Under the pieces are notes generated by a model. That model did not search any database. It saw nothing but the letters and a program-made list of their open reading frames with translations, and had not been told where the DNA came from. 64,000 nt of DNA. It comes from CAZUTK01 sp964623265. Its GTDB lineage: Bacteria > Electryoneota > B3-LCP. Of this stretch, positions 43,709-51,202 are shown in pieces. The stretch is taken from positions 10,573 through 74,572 of the forward strand of contig CAZUTK010000005.1 in assembly GCA_964623265.1 (NCBI GenBank), written 5' to 3'. The position numbers and the translations under genes are program-made. How positions within the stretch are numbered: position 1 is the first letter of the stretch; each line of letters begins with the position of its first letter.

Positions 43709-44164
43709 CTATGCGGCTTTTAGATCTGAGGTGCAGTGGGGGCAGCGCACGGCTTGAACGGCGATTTTCGAGAAACAGAAGGGGCAGTCTTTGGTGTTGG
43801 GCGCCGCCGGGGCGGCTTCCTTGCGCTTCAGTTGATTGAGTGCGCGGATCAACAGGAACACGGCGAACGCGACGATCAGGAAGCTGATGACGGTGTTGAC
43901 GAAGGCGCCGAAATTCAGCGTCACGGCTCCGGCGGCTTTGGCGTCCGCCAGAGAGATGTAAGGACCGGCGGAAGCGGTGCCGCGCTTGAGGACGATGAAC
44001 AGGTCGCTGAAGTCCACGTTGCCCAGCAGCAACCCGATGGGAGGCATAATGACGTCGTCCACCAGGGATTTGACGATGGTGCTAAAGGAGGCGCCGATGA
44101 TGATGCCGACCGCCATATCCACGACGTTGCCGCGCATGGCGAATTCTTTGAATTCTTTCAACAT
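43709..44164 (-). CDS. mscL: Mechanosensitive channel MscL with C-terminal zinc ribbon
   Basis: Opens under membrane tension to release solutes in osmotic downshock. Residues 1-112 are a standard Msc[28 protein letters not shown] as first helix with the MscL signature, and a second helix at about 88-108. The usual short cytoplasmic helix is replaced by a linker and a zinc-ribbon-like end with C127, C130, C141 and C144 (CPFC and CPHC). This gives 151 residues against about 136 normally. GAGGTGTGAG precedes the ATG. Zinc binding is inferred only from the spacing of the Cys pairs. Confidence 0.93.
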   Translation of the reverse strand: MLKEFKEFAMRGNVVDMAVGIIIGASFSTIVKSLVDDVIMPPIGLLLGNVDFSDLFIVLKRGTASAGPYISLADAKAAGAVTLNFGAFVNTVISFLIVAFAVFLLIRALNQLKRKEAAPAAPNTKDCPFCFSKIAVQAVRCPHCTSDLKAA

Positions 44165-44238
44165 CTCACACCTCGGGGAATGGATGGGATTCCGTTACCG
44201 GTCGTTGAGACGAGAGCAATTTCCGAATGAACGAAGCG

Positions 44239-44269
44239 AGTGTGCTCTCGCGCGGGACGGGAGCACACT
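44239..44269 (-). terminator. Inverted repeat downstream of the OmpA gene
   Basis: AGTGTGCTC (44239-44247) and GAGCACACT (44261-44269) form a perfect 9 bp stem with a 13-base loop, 11 bp past the OmpA gene stop on the minus strand. There is no clear U-run on either strand, so it may be a terminator-like or mRNA-stabilising hairpin. Confidence 0.5.
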
Positions 44270-44279
44270 CTTTCAGGAT

Positions 44280-45674
44280 TTATTTTAAGCGGACGAATTC
44301 GATGCGGCGGTTCTTGGCGCGTCCTTCCGGAGTCGCGTTGTCGGCGACTGGATCATCGGGACCGAATCCTTTTGTCGTCATGCGGCGAGCTTCGATGCCC
44401 TTGTCCACCAGCCATTGTTTGACGGCGTCCGCCCGCGCCTGCGAGAGCTTCATATTTGAGGCACGGCTTCCGGTATTATCGGTGTAGCCGTTGATTTCCA
44501 CTTCGATCTCGGGATAGGCGGCAAGCGTCTTGTAAACCTGCTGCAGCGTGGGTTCGGATTCCGGCAGGATCTGCGAGCTTCCCGACTTGAAGAAGATCCC
44601 TTCGAGGACGATCTTCACGCCCTTCTCCATCTTGGGTTCTTCTTTTTTCGGTTCGGGCGGAATGTCGTCCTTCGCGTTCAAAGGATCGGTGCCGCGATCG
44701 ATCTCGACCTTATCCGCGATTGTCCCGCCGTCGGTATCGGCTTTCAGCGGGTGGGTCTTGTATTGATGCACTTCGCTGCCGTCGGTCAAACCGTCGCCGT
44801 CCGAATCGGGATTCAGCGGGTTGGTCTGGTGCGTCATCCCTTCCGAGTAGTCGTTCAAGCCGTCTTCATCCGTGTCCGTCTTCAAAGGATTCGTCTTGTA
44901 TTTCAGGACTTCGTCGCCGTCGGTCAAACCATCGCCGTCGGTATCGGCTTTCAGCGGATCGGTGCGGTGTTGATAGTGTTCTTCGCCGTCTTTCAAGCCG
45001 TCCCCGTCGGTATCGGGGTTGCGGGGGTTGATGCCCAACTGTTTCTCTTCTTTATCGGTCAAGCCGTCGCCGTCCCTGTCTCCTTTTCCACCAGACAAGG
45101 CGAAGCGCATATTCAGCATGGCGCCTAGATAGCTGTCGTCGTTCTCTTCGTCGCCTTCGATGATCGGATTCAGGTAATCATTGAAGGTGAAGTGATCCCC
45201 CACGCTGAGATCGAAGGCGAGGACGTCATCCGGGCGGTATTCCAAGCCGGCGCCGAAGGGGATGAAAGGCGTCCAACCGGTCAATTCCGCACCTTCCAGG
45301 AGCACTTTCGGCTCTTGACCTACGTCGTAGTAGAGGATCCCTCCGCCTGCGTAGATGAAGGGATACCATTTCCCCTGCGTCACGGGGCAGAGGCGAAAAC
45401 GGAAGTCGATCGGGATCATATCCGTGCTGAAGGCGGTCCCGCTGATCCGCGCCAAACCCGCGCCGAAGTCACCCTGCAGAGAATTCAGTAGGGGGAAGGC
45501 GACGAAGGCGCGCATTTGGGGTTCGATGGGATAGGTGTCGGATTCGTTCAATCCGATCGTGCCGCCGCCACCGATGCCGATTTCCACGCCGCGCTCGCGA
45601 TACTGCGCGTCCGCGTTCGACAGGATCAAGATCGGCAGAAGGCATAACAGCAGAGCGAAGGCTACCACTTTCAT
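44280..45674 (-). CDS. OmpA-family outer-membrane protein with calcium-binding (TSP3-like) repeats
   Basis: 464 residues. Signal peptide (about 1-23, ADA before QYRERG). Residues about 24-190 form a barrel (VEIGIGGGGTIGL and following strands). Residues about 197-330 contain about six Asp-rich repeats of the form DTDGDGLTDGDE, which bind calcium in thrombospondin-3-type domains. A short Pro/Lys linker leads to an OmpA C-terminal peptidoglycan-binding domain (INGYTDNTGSRASNMKLSQARADAVKQWL shortened, GFGPDDPVADNATPEGRAKNRRIEF). It tethers the outer membrane to the cell wall. GGGGAGGAAA lies before the ATG. Mature N-terminal Gln is predicted. Confidence 0.93.
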   Translation of the reverse strand: MKVVAFALLLCLLPILILSNADAQYRERGVEIGIGGGGTIGLNESDTYPIEPQMRAFVAFPLLNSLQGDFGAGLARISGTAFSTDMIPIDFRFRLCPVTQGKWYPFIYAGGGILYYDVGQEPKVLLEGAELTGWTPFIPFGAGLEYRPDDVLAFDLSVGDHFTFNDYLNPIIEGDEENDDSYLGAMLNMRFALSGGKGDRDGDGLTDKEEKQLGINPRNPDTDGDGLKDGEEHYQHRTDPLKADTDGDGLTDGDEVLKYKTNPLKTDTDEDGLNDYSEGMTHQTNPLNPDSDGDGLTDGSEVHQYKTHPLKADTDGGTIADKVEIDRGTDPLNAKDDIPPEPKKEEPKMEKGVKIVLEGIFFKSGSSQILPESEPTLQQVYKTLAAYPEIEVEINGYTDNTGSRASNMKLSQARADAVKQWLVDKGIEARRMTTKGFGPDDPVADNATPEGRAKNRRIEFVRLK

Positions 45675-45711
45675 CTTAAGATTTCCTCCCCTATAGACTA
45701 TTTTTAAAACG

Positions 45712-45732
45712 AAATCGCGATGGGTGCGATTT
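45712..45732 (-). promoter_or_regulatory. Inverted repeat in the OmpA gene leader
   Basis: AAATCGC (45712-45718) and GCGATTT (45726-45732) are separated by 7 bases, 38 bp upstream of the OmpA start. It could be a repressor site or a leader hairpin; nothing distinguishes these. Confidence 0.3.
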
Positions 45733-46214
45733 TGTTAATTGTTTCACAATTTTTTTCAGAATTCAGAATGTAATGGTGTTCTTTCGCTTTTATGACGCGA
45801 GATCCTGCATCCGCAAAGAAGCAGACAGCCGGTCAGGAACGAAATTCGGATGCAAGTGGGAAAGCAGCGCGAGGTGCGGAAAAATCCGAAGTCAGAAGCT
45901 CACGGAAGGATTTTGATGTAATATACATACGCTTCAGGAATAAGTAAAGAGAAATCTTGAAAATAATTTTTTTGAAAAGAGGCTCCCCAAAAAACGAATC
46001 CTCGTTTTCCGGCTGGGCGTCAGCCGGAACTGAAGCCGGTGCGCCGTGTTGTTTCAGCCCACGCTTTCGCCGGTGCACGAAGGGATTTGCTTCTGACTTT
46101 TTGAGCAGCCTCCTTATCCGGTCTGTTTCTCGCTGTCCAAATGACGAAGTGATAGGCTGCGGTACGAGATGCTGGATTGGGGGAAGCTCGCAACGCGCAT
46201 CGTGCAATGCGGAC

Positions 46215-46243
46215 TTGACTTTTCGGGGAATCGAGCCTATATT
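46215..46243 (+). promoter_or_regulatory. Sigma-70-type promoter of the aldehyde dehydrogenase gene
   Basis: TTGACT (46215-46220), 17 bp, TATATT (46238-46243). Both hexamers are near consensus with ideal spacing, leaving a leader of about 35 bases before the ATG at 46285. Confidence 0.65.
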
Positions 46244-46284
46244 CTACCCATATTTGAGAAATCGTCCATAACGTCGGAATTCTT

Positions 46285-47925
46285 ATGGATCGCGACTTAT
46301 CATCCGTGCAGGAAGTGCGGGACTTGCTGGTCCGCGCCGAGGCGACGCTGCCCGCCTTGAAGGAACTCAGTCAGAAAGACGTCAACCGCATCACCGAAGC
46401 GATGGCGGACGCCGGCTATCAGGCGGCGGAGCGACTGGCGAAGATGGCGGTGGAAGAGACTGGTTTCGGCCGGTACGAAGACAAGGTCGTCAAGAACCGC
46501 TTCGCCACCCGCAATTTACTGCAGTATATCGCCTGCTTGAAGACGGTGGGATTTTTGGATGAGGAGAGCCGCGACGGCGTTTATCGCATCGCGGAACCGA
46601 TGGGGGTGGTGGCGGCAATCATTCCGTCCACCAATCCCACTTCGACGGCGCTCTATAAGGGGATCATCGCGTTGAAGGCGCGCAACGCCATCGTGATGTC
46701 ACCGCATCCGGCGGCGGTGCGCTGCAGCATCGAAGCCTGCAACGTCCTGTCGGTGGCTGCGGAGCGCGCCGGCGCTCCGAAGGGGTGCATCCAGTGCATG
46801 TCCATTCCGGAATTATCGGGCACTCAGGAGCTGATGCGGCACCCCATCACCAAGGTGATTCTGGCGACGGGCGGTACGGCACTGGTGCGAGCCGCCTATT
46901 CGGCGGGGAAGCCGGCTTACGGCGTGGGACCGGGCAATGTCCCCGCCTTCATCGAACGAACGGCGGATGTGCGCAAGGCGGTTCAGGACGTCATCGCGTC
47001 GAAAACCTTCGATTACGGCACGGTCTGCGCATCGGAACAGTCCCTGATCGCCGACCGGCCGGTGCGGGATGAAGTAATGGCGGAACTGAAGCGCCTTCAC
47101 GCGTATTTCTGCAATGAAGCGGAGACGGCGGCTCTGGAGAAGCTGATGATCACTCCCCAAGGAGGCATCAACTCCGCCGTAGTGGGGCAGCCCGCGGCGC
47201 GGATCGCTCAGATGGCGGGATTTCAGGTGGCGCCGCAAACCAGCGTGCTGATCGTCCCTCTTGAAGGGGTAGGGAAGAAATATCCGCTTTCAATGGAGAA
47301 GCTGTCGCCGGTGCTCGCTTTTTACGAGGCGGACGGATGGGAGAAGGGCTGCGAACGCGCCATCGAGGTTTTGAAGTTCGGCGGTCTGGGGCATACGCTG
47401 GTCATCCACAGCCGGGATGAAGCCGTCATCCGCGAATTTGCTTTGAAGAAGCCGGTCTTCCGCATACTGGTCAACACCGGAGGGACGCAGGGCGCCATCG
47501 GATTGACGACGGGTCTGGAACCCGCTCTGACCCTAGGCTGCGGCACCTGGGGCGGATCCATCACCGCGGACAACGTGACGCCGCTGCATTTGATCAACAT
47601 CAAGCGGCTGGCGTATGAAATCCGCCCCATTCAGGCGCAGGCGGATGCCGGGGATGCGTCGCGAGCGGCGGCGCAGCGATCCAGGTCATCCGCTGTACCG
47701 CAACCCGCCAAACCCGTCCGCTGGCGCTACGACGAGAAGTACCGCTACCGCCCCGCCGCCGAAAAACCTCTTGCGCCGGAAGTCCGCGCCGATGCTCCCG
47801 CTACGTCCGCTCCGCTGCCCGGCGTCGAGGTTCGATACGGATCCACGGGGGTCACGGAGGAGCAGATCGAAGCATTGATCCGGGAATTCGTGCGCGGGGG
47901 GGGCGAGGAGGGGAAGAAGAGGTAG
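46285..47925 (+). CDS. CoA-acylating aldehyde dehydrogenase, microcompartment (EutE/PduP) type
   Basis: Converts an aldehyde, CoA and NAD+ to acyl-CoA and NADH. 546 residues of the acylating aldehyde dehydrogenase family: GVVAAIIPSTNPTSTALYKG for cofactor binding, AYGVGPGNVPAFIERTADV, and catalytic C248 in DYGTVCASEQS. The core ends at about 450; then comes a Pro/Ala/Arg-rich linker and a final amphipathic helix (GVTEEQIEALIREFVRGG), the usual form of an encapsulation peptide that targets enzymes into bacterial microcompartments. The layout matches glycyl-radical or propanediol-type compartment enzymes. No shell proteins or partner enzymes are nearby, so it is an orphan here; the substrate is unknown. 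Confidence 0.9.
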   Translation: MDRDLSSVQEVRDLLVRAEATLPALKELSQKDVNRITEAMADAGYQAAERLAKMAVEETGFGRYEDKVVKNRFATRNLLQYIACLKTVGFLDEESRDGVYRIAEPMGVVAAIIPSTNPTSTALYKGIIALKARNAIVMSPHPAAVRCSIEACNVLSVAAERAGAPKGCIQCMSIPELSGTQELMRHPITKVILATGGTALVRAAYSAGKPAYGVGPGNVPAFIERTADVRKAVQDVIASKTFDYGTVCASEQSLIADRPVRDEVMAELKRLHAYFCNEAETAALEKLMITPQGGINSAVVGQPAARIAQMAGFQVAPQTSVLIVPLEGVGKKYPLSMEKLSPVLAFYEADGWEKGCERAIEVLKFGGLGHTLVIHSRDEAVIREFALKKPVFRILVNTGGTQGAIGLTTGLEPALTLGCGTWGGSITADNVTPLHLINIKRLAYEIRPIQAQADAGDASRAAAQRSRSSAVPQPAKPVRWRYDEKYRYRPAAEKPLAPEVRADAPATSAPLPGVEVRYGSTGVTEEQIEALIREFVRGGGEEGKKR

Positions 47926-47931
47926 GGAGGT

Positions 47932-48035
47932 CCCAACGCAGAAGCGTTGGGCTATTATCCGGCGTCCTTGCGGACGCTTCTTGACCTCGTTGGGGGTTGA
48001 TGAGACAACAGCCCAGCCTTTCAAGGCTGGGTTTT
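47932..48035 (+). terminator. Three consecutive hairpins ending in a terminator
   Basis: Hairpin 1: CCCAACGC (47932-47939) with GCGTTGGG (47944-47951). Hairpin 2: GCGTCC (47962-47967) with GGACGC (47972-47977). Hairpin 3: CCCAGCC (48012-48018) with GGCTGGG (48025-48031) followed by TTTT. All three stems are perfect. The third is a plausible terminator for the aldehyde dehydrogenase gene and overlaps the stop region of the convergent subtilase gene. The first two may be a dispersed palindromic repeat unit. Confidence 0.7.
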
Positions 48036-50685
48036 ATTTCATCAGCACCATTTTCCTCACCGCTTTATACTCCCCCGCCGCCAGCCGCGCAAAATAGACG
48101 CCCGAAGGCAGACCGGATCCGTCGAAGGTGACTTCGTGCGTTCCCGCCGTCCGCAGACCCTTCACCAGCGTCGCCACAGTTCTGCCGCCGACGTCGAAGA
48201 TTTCGAGGTTCGTTCGCGCCGGGCTGGGTAGGGTGAAAGAGAAGCGAGTGCCGGGATTGAAAGGATTCGGGAAATTCTGACTCATAAAGAAGCGCGCGGG
48301 AAGATTTTGTCCGCCGGGTGATTCGATGCCGTAGAGTTCCAGCCAGTTCAGGATGGCGGAAAGGAAGTCGGTTCGCGAGTTGAATCCGGCGGCGGAGTCG
48401 TTGATGGCTTCGAAGCCGAAGGAGAGGAAGACGACTGCTCCATGAGCGTCGCAGTGCACGCCCGCCAGCCGGTCCGGCTGCGACGCATCGTACACCAGCA
48501 TGGCTGCGCCTTCGCCGGCGGCGGCGACGACGTCCTGCGAGGTCTGGTTGGCGGCGCCGCCCGATCCCAGAATGATGAAGTTCATTCCGGCGGAGATGGG
48601 GTCGCCCTCGATCCCCTGCACGCTGAAGTCGCCGGCGTTGTCCTCTACGAACGCGACGCCCAGATAGTTGTCCAGGAAGGGGTCGCTGCGTTCGTGCATT
48701 TCCCGCGCGATGTTTTGACCGGATAGAATCAGACGCCCGCCGCCGTCCAGAAATTGCGTCAACGCCGCCGAAGCTTCCGGCGGGAAGACGTTTTGCTGAG
48801 CGGTACCTGTGTACCAGAGGACGAGGGGATAATGGGACAAAATCTCGGCATCCGGCACTCCACTGCGCGCCGCATTCCAGACTTCCCAAGTGCGCCCCAG
48901 CGCATCCAGCGGGACGGTGTAGTAATAATAGACTTCTTCATCCTGCCCCTGGTCGGCGTTGACGATCAGGATCTCGCCTCGTCCGAGCTGGATTTCCAAT
49001 TTCTGCAGATAATCGTAGCCGGTGTTATCCGTGAAATGCAGATCCAGTTCCGCGCGGCGATATCCGCTGAAGCCGGCAGAGAGCGCAAGCGAGAAGGGCG
49101 ATGCGGCGTTGTTCGCGGTTTGTTGGAGGGCAAGATCGCCGAAGTCCGCGGAGGAATGAAGGATCATCACGTCGGGATCCGAGCAGGTAAGTTCGGCGTG
49201 GAGGGCGCTGAGATTCTGCGGAGAGCGATTCTGTAGATAGACGATCAGATCGGCGGATTCGCCGGCGGAGAGTCTTCCGCTGGAATCCGCGTCCAACAGA
49301 TCGAAGGATTGAACGCCGCAGGTCCAGTCGCAGGCTGCGCCGACGTTCAGACGCAGCGCTTGAGGCCAGTAGGGGTTGCCCGTCAGGATGGTATCGCACG
49401 TCGCCGTCAGGCGCGCGCCGACTTCATCTCCAGTCAGCAGCGGGTAGAGGCTCTTCAGCAGTCCGGCGGTGCCCGCCGCCACCGGGCACGCCATCGAAGT
49501 GCCGCTCATATTGCCGTAGCCGCCGTTGTTGGTGGTGGAGAAGATCCCTTCACCCGGCGCGAAGAGGTCCACCCAGGCGCCGTAGTTGGAGAAATCCGCC
49601 ATATGATCCTGCGCGTTGGTGGCGCCGACGGCGATGACGTGTTGATAGCCGGCGGGGTATTGGATCTGCGAGGTGGATTCGTTGCCCGCCGCCGCCACCG
49701 AGACGACGCCGCGGTTGAAGGCGAAGTTGAGCACCTGCTGAGTGTAAGCGGAAAAACCGGATCCCCCGAAGCTCATCGAGATCACATCGGCACCGTTTTC
49801 CGCGGCGTACACGGTGGCTTCGTTGTAGTAGGCGATCAACCCCTGGCCGCTGACGGAAAGATATCCCGCCCGCAGCGCCATGATCTTCACCCCCCAGCCC
49901 ACACCGGCGCCGCCCAGGGCGTTGTTGGATCGCTGAGAAGCATCGCCCGCGCAATGAGTGCCGTGGCCGTCGAAATCGGAGGGATCGTTGTCCGGGGTTT
50001 CTCCGTCTTCGCCGGGCCAAACCGCCGCCTGCCCCACGTTCACCCAGTCCCATCCCCAGAAGTCGTCAATATAACCGTTGGCATCGTCGTCCAGCCCGTT
50101 CCAGTCCGAAGGATCCACGACGCCGTTGCCGTTCAGATCTTCGCCGGGATTGACCCAGATGTTGGGGGCGAGGTCGGGATGATCGTACATCACGCCGGTG
50201 TCTATGATGCCCACGACCGCGAAGGGCGCCGATCCGGAAGCCCACCACCAAGCGGTTTCGCAATCGGTGATGGTCAAGTGATATTGGGAGGGGCGGTATG
50301 GATCGTCCGCTGAACGGGAGGCGAAGACCGGCAGCGCCCAGCGCGGTTCCGCCCAGAGGATGCCAGGGATGCTTTGCAGCGACCGGCAGAGTCCTGGTAT
50401 GTCGGCGTCCGGAGGCAGGAAGGCTTCCCAGATGCGCGCGAGGTCGCGCTCGAACCCGTCTTCAGATCGGGCGAACTGCGGGTAAATCCGCCGCAGATTT
50501 TCCGGTCCGACGGAAAGAGGCGCAGCCGCCCATTCGACCAGGTGGGAGGGATCGGCGAGGTCTTCCGCACAGGCGAAGATGATTCTTCCGGGGAGGTAGG
50601 ATTGTCCATTCGAAGTGGGGAGATTCGCGCAGAATGCGGGCAGCGAGCAGAGAAGGATGGAAATGGCGAAAGCAATCGTTTTCAT
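48034..50685 (-). CDS. Secreted subtilisin-like (S8) serine protease with T9SS sorting domain
   Basis: 883 residues. Signal peptide (about 1-20), an inhibitor-like propeptide (to about 125), then a peptidase S8 domain with a full catalytic triad: D162 (GIIDTGV), H241 (DGHGTHCAG) and S397 (MSGTSMACPVAAG), plus N335 as oxyanion residue. An Asp/Asn-rich insertion (about 180-235) may bind calcium. After the protease come a CARDB-like beta domain (about 455-545) and a ThuA/GATase-like segment (LILSGQNIAREMHERSD). The last 85 residues are a T9SS sorting domain (SQNFPNPFNPGTRF, IFDVGGRTVATLV, LPSGVYFARLAAGE). Exported through SprA and probably active outside the cell. Confidence 0.92.
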   Translation of the reverse strand: MKTIAFAISILLCSLPAFCANLPTSNGQSYLPGRIIFACAEDLADPSHLVEWAAAPLSVGPENLRRIYPQFARSEDGFERDLARIWEAFLPPDADIPGLCRSLQSIPGILWAEPRWALPVFASRSADDPYRPSQYHLTITDCETAWWWASGSAPFAVVGIIDTGVMYDHPDLAPNIWVNPGEDLNGNGVVDPSDWNGLDDDANGYIDDFWGWDWVNVGQAAVWPGEDGETPDNDPSDFDGHGTHCAGDASQRSNNALGGAGVGWGVKIMALRAGYLSVSGQGLIAYYNEATVYAAENGADVISMSFGGSGFSAYTQQVLNFAFNRGVVSVAAAGNESTSQIQYPAGYQHVIAVGATNAQDHMADFSNYGAWVDLFAPGEGIFSTTNNGGYGNMSGTSMACPVAAGTAGLLKSLYPLLTGDEVGARLTATCDTILTGNPYWPQALRLNVGAACDWTCGVQSFDLLDADSSGRLSAGESADLIVYLQNRSPQNLSALHAELTCSDPDVMILHSSADFGDLALQQTANNAASPFSLALSAGFSGYRRAELDLHFTDNTGYDYLQKLEIQLGRGEILIVNADQGQDEEVYYYYTVPLDALGRTWEVWNAARSGVPDAEILSHYPLVLWYTGTAQQNVFPPEASAALTQFLDGGGRLILSGQNIAREMHERSDPFLDNYLGVAFVEDNAGDFSVQGIEGDPISAGMNFIILGSGGAANQTSQDVVAAAGEGAAMLVYDASQPDRLAGVHCDAHGAVVFLSFGFEAINDSAAGFNSRTDFLSAILNWLELYGIESPGGQNLPARFFMSQNFPNPFNPGTRFSFTLPSPARTNLEIFDVGGRTVATLVKGLRTAGTHEVTFDGSGLPSGVYFARLAAGEYKAVRKMVLMK

Positions 50686-50761
50686 CTTCGGCTCAGATTG
50701 GATGGAGATTTTGTTTGAACATTATACGGAATTTACCCCCGTTAAATAAATAAAAAAAATA

Positions 50762-50791
50762 TGGACAATGACCTTTTTTATTTCGTATATT
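50762..50791 (+). promoter_or_regulatory. Candidate promoter of the cold-shock gene
   Basis: TGGACA (50762-50767), 18 bp, TATATT (50786-50791), in a very AT-rich stretch. It would give a leader of about 105 bases before the ATG at 50902, in line with the long structured leaders of cold-shock mRNAs. Confidence 0.4.
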
Positions 50792-50901
50792 ATCTATATC
50801 AGTGAAGTCATCGGTTGTTGTTCATCGCTGCATCTTCGGATCTGCCAATGACGCCTTGACGTCCTGGTGAAAGAAACGTCCAATTAAAGAGGTAAAGAGT
50901 A

Positions 50902-51111
50902 ATGTCACAAGGTACCGTGAAATGGTTCAACCCGCGCAAAGGGTACGGGTTCATCAAAGTAGACGACAGTTCGGAGGACGTGTTCGTCCACGCCAACGAA
51001 GTCGTCGGAGGCGGTTTCCGCAAGGAGCTTTACGAGAACCAACGCGTCGAATTTGAGATCGCGAACGGTCAAAAAGGTCCCTTAGCAAAGAGCGTTCGCG
51101 TGATTGAATAA
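50902..51111 (+). CDS. CspA-family cold-shock protein
   Basis: 69 residues covering one cold-shock domain with both RNA-binding motifs ([10 protein letters not shown] as RNP1 and DVFVHANEV as RNP2) and the usual start GTVKWFN. It binds single-stranded RNA and prevents inhibitory structure; many such proteins work at all temperatures. A single gene with its own promoter and a strong terminator 20 bp past the stop, so monocistronic. Confidence 0.97.
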   Translation: MSQGTVKWFNPRKGYGFIKVDDSSEDVFVHANEVVGGGFRKELYENQRVEFEIANGQKGPLAKSVRVIE

Positions 51112-51130
51112 TACCGCGAATACTATGCAG

Positions 51131-51158
51131 CCCGGCTCGCAGGAGCCGGGTTTTTTTT
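51131..51158 (+). terminator. Strong rho-independent terminator of the cold-shock gene
   Basis: CCCGGCTC (51131-51138) pairs with GAGCCGGG (51143-51150) around GCAG, followed by eight T (51151-51158). Confidence 0.95.
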
Positions 51159-51202
51159 GCGCATCGCCGCCGTTTTCTCTTGGAGATGAAAGCCGGCGCG
51201 GT

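Larger units (their letters stand above)
45675..46284. other. 610 bp divergent intergenic region
   Basis: AT-rich near the OmpA gene and GC-richer toward the aldehyde dehydrogenase gene. It contains an inverted repeat (45712-45732), an AATTGT/ACAATT repeat (45737-45751), a terminator-like AAAACGA/TCGTTTT repeat (45992-46009) and a good sigma-70-type promoter (46215-46243). The 124-codon minus-strand frame at 45833-46207 has no ribosome-binding site or recognisable protein features and is left out. Confidence 0.6.

Noticed and set aside
45833..46207. 124-codon minus-strand frame in the intergenic region
   Set aside because: No ribosome-binding site, no recognisable features, and it runs over the aldehyde dehydrogenase promoter region.
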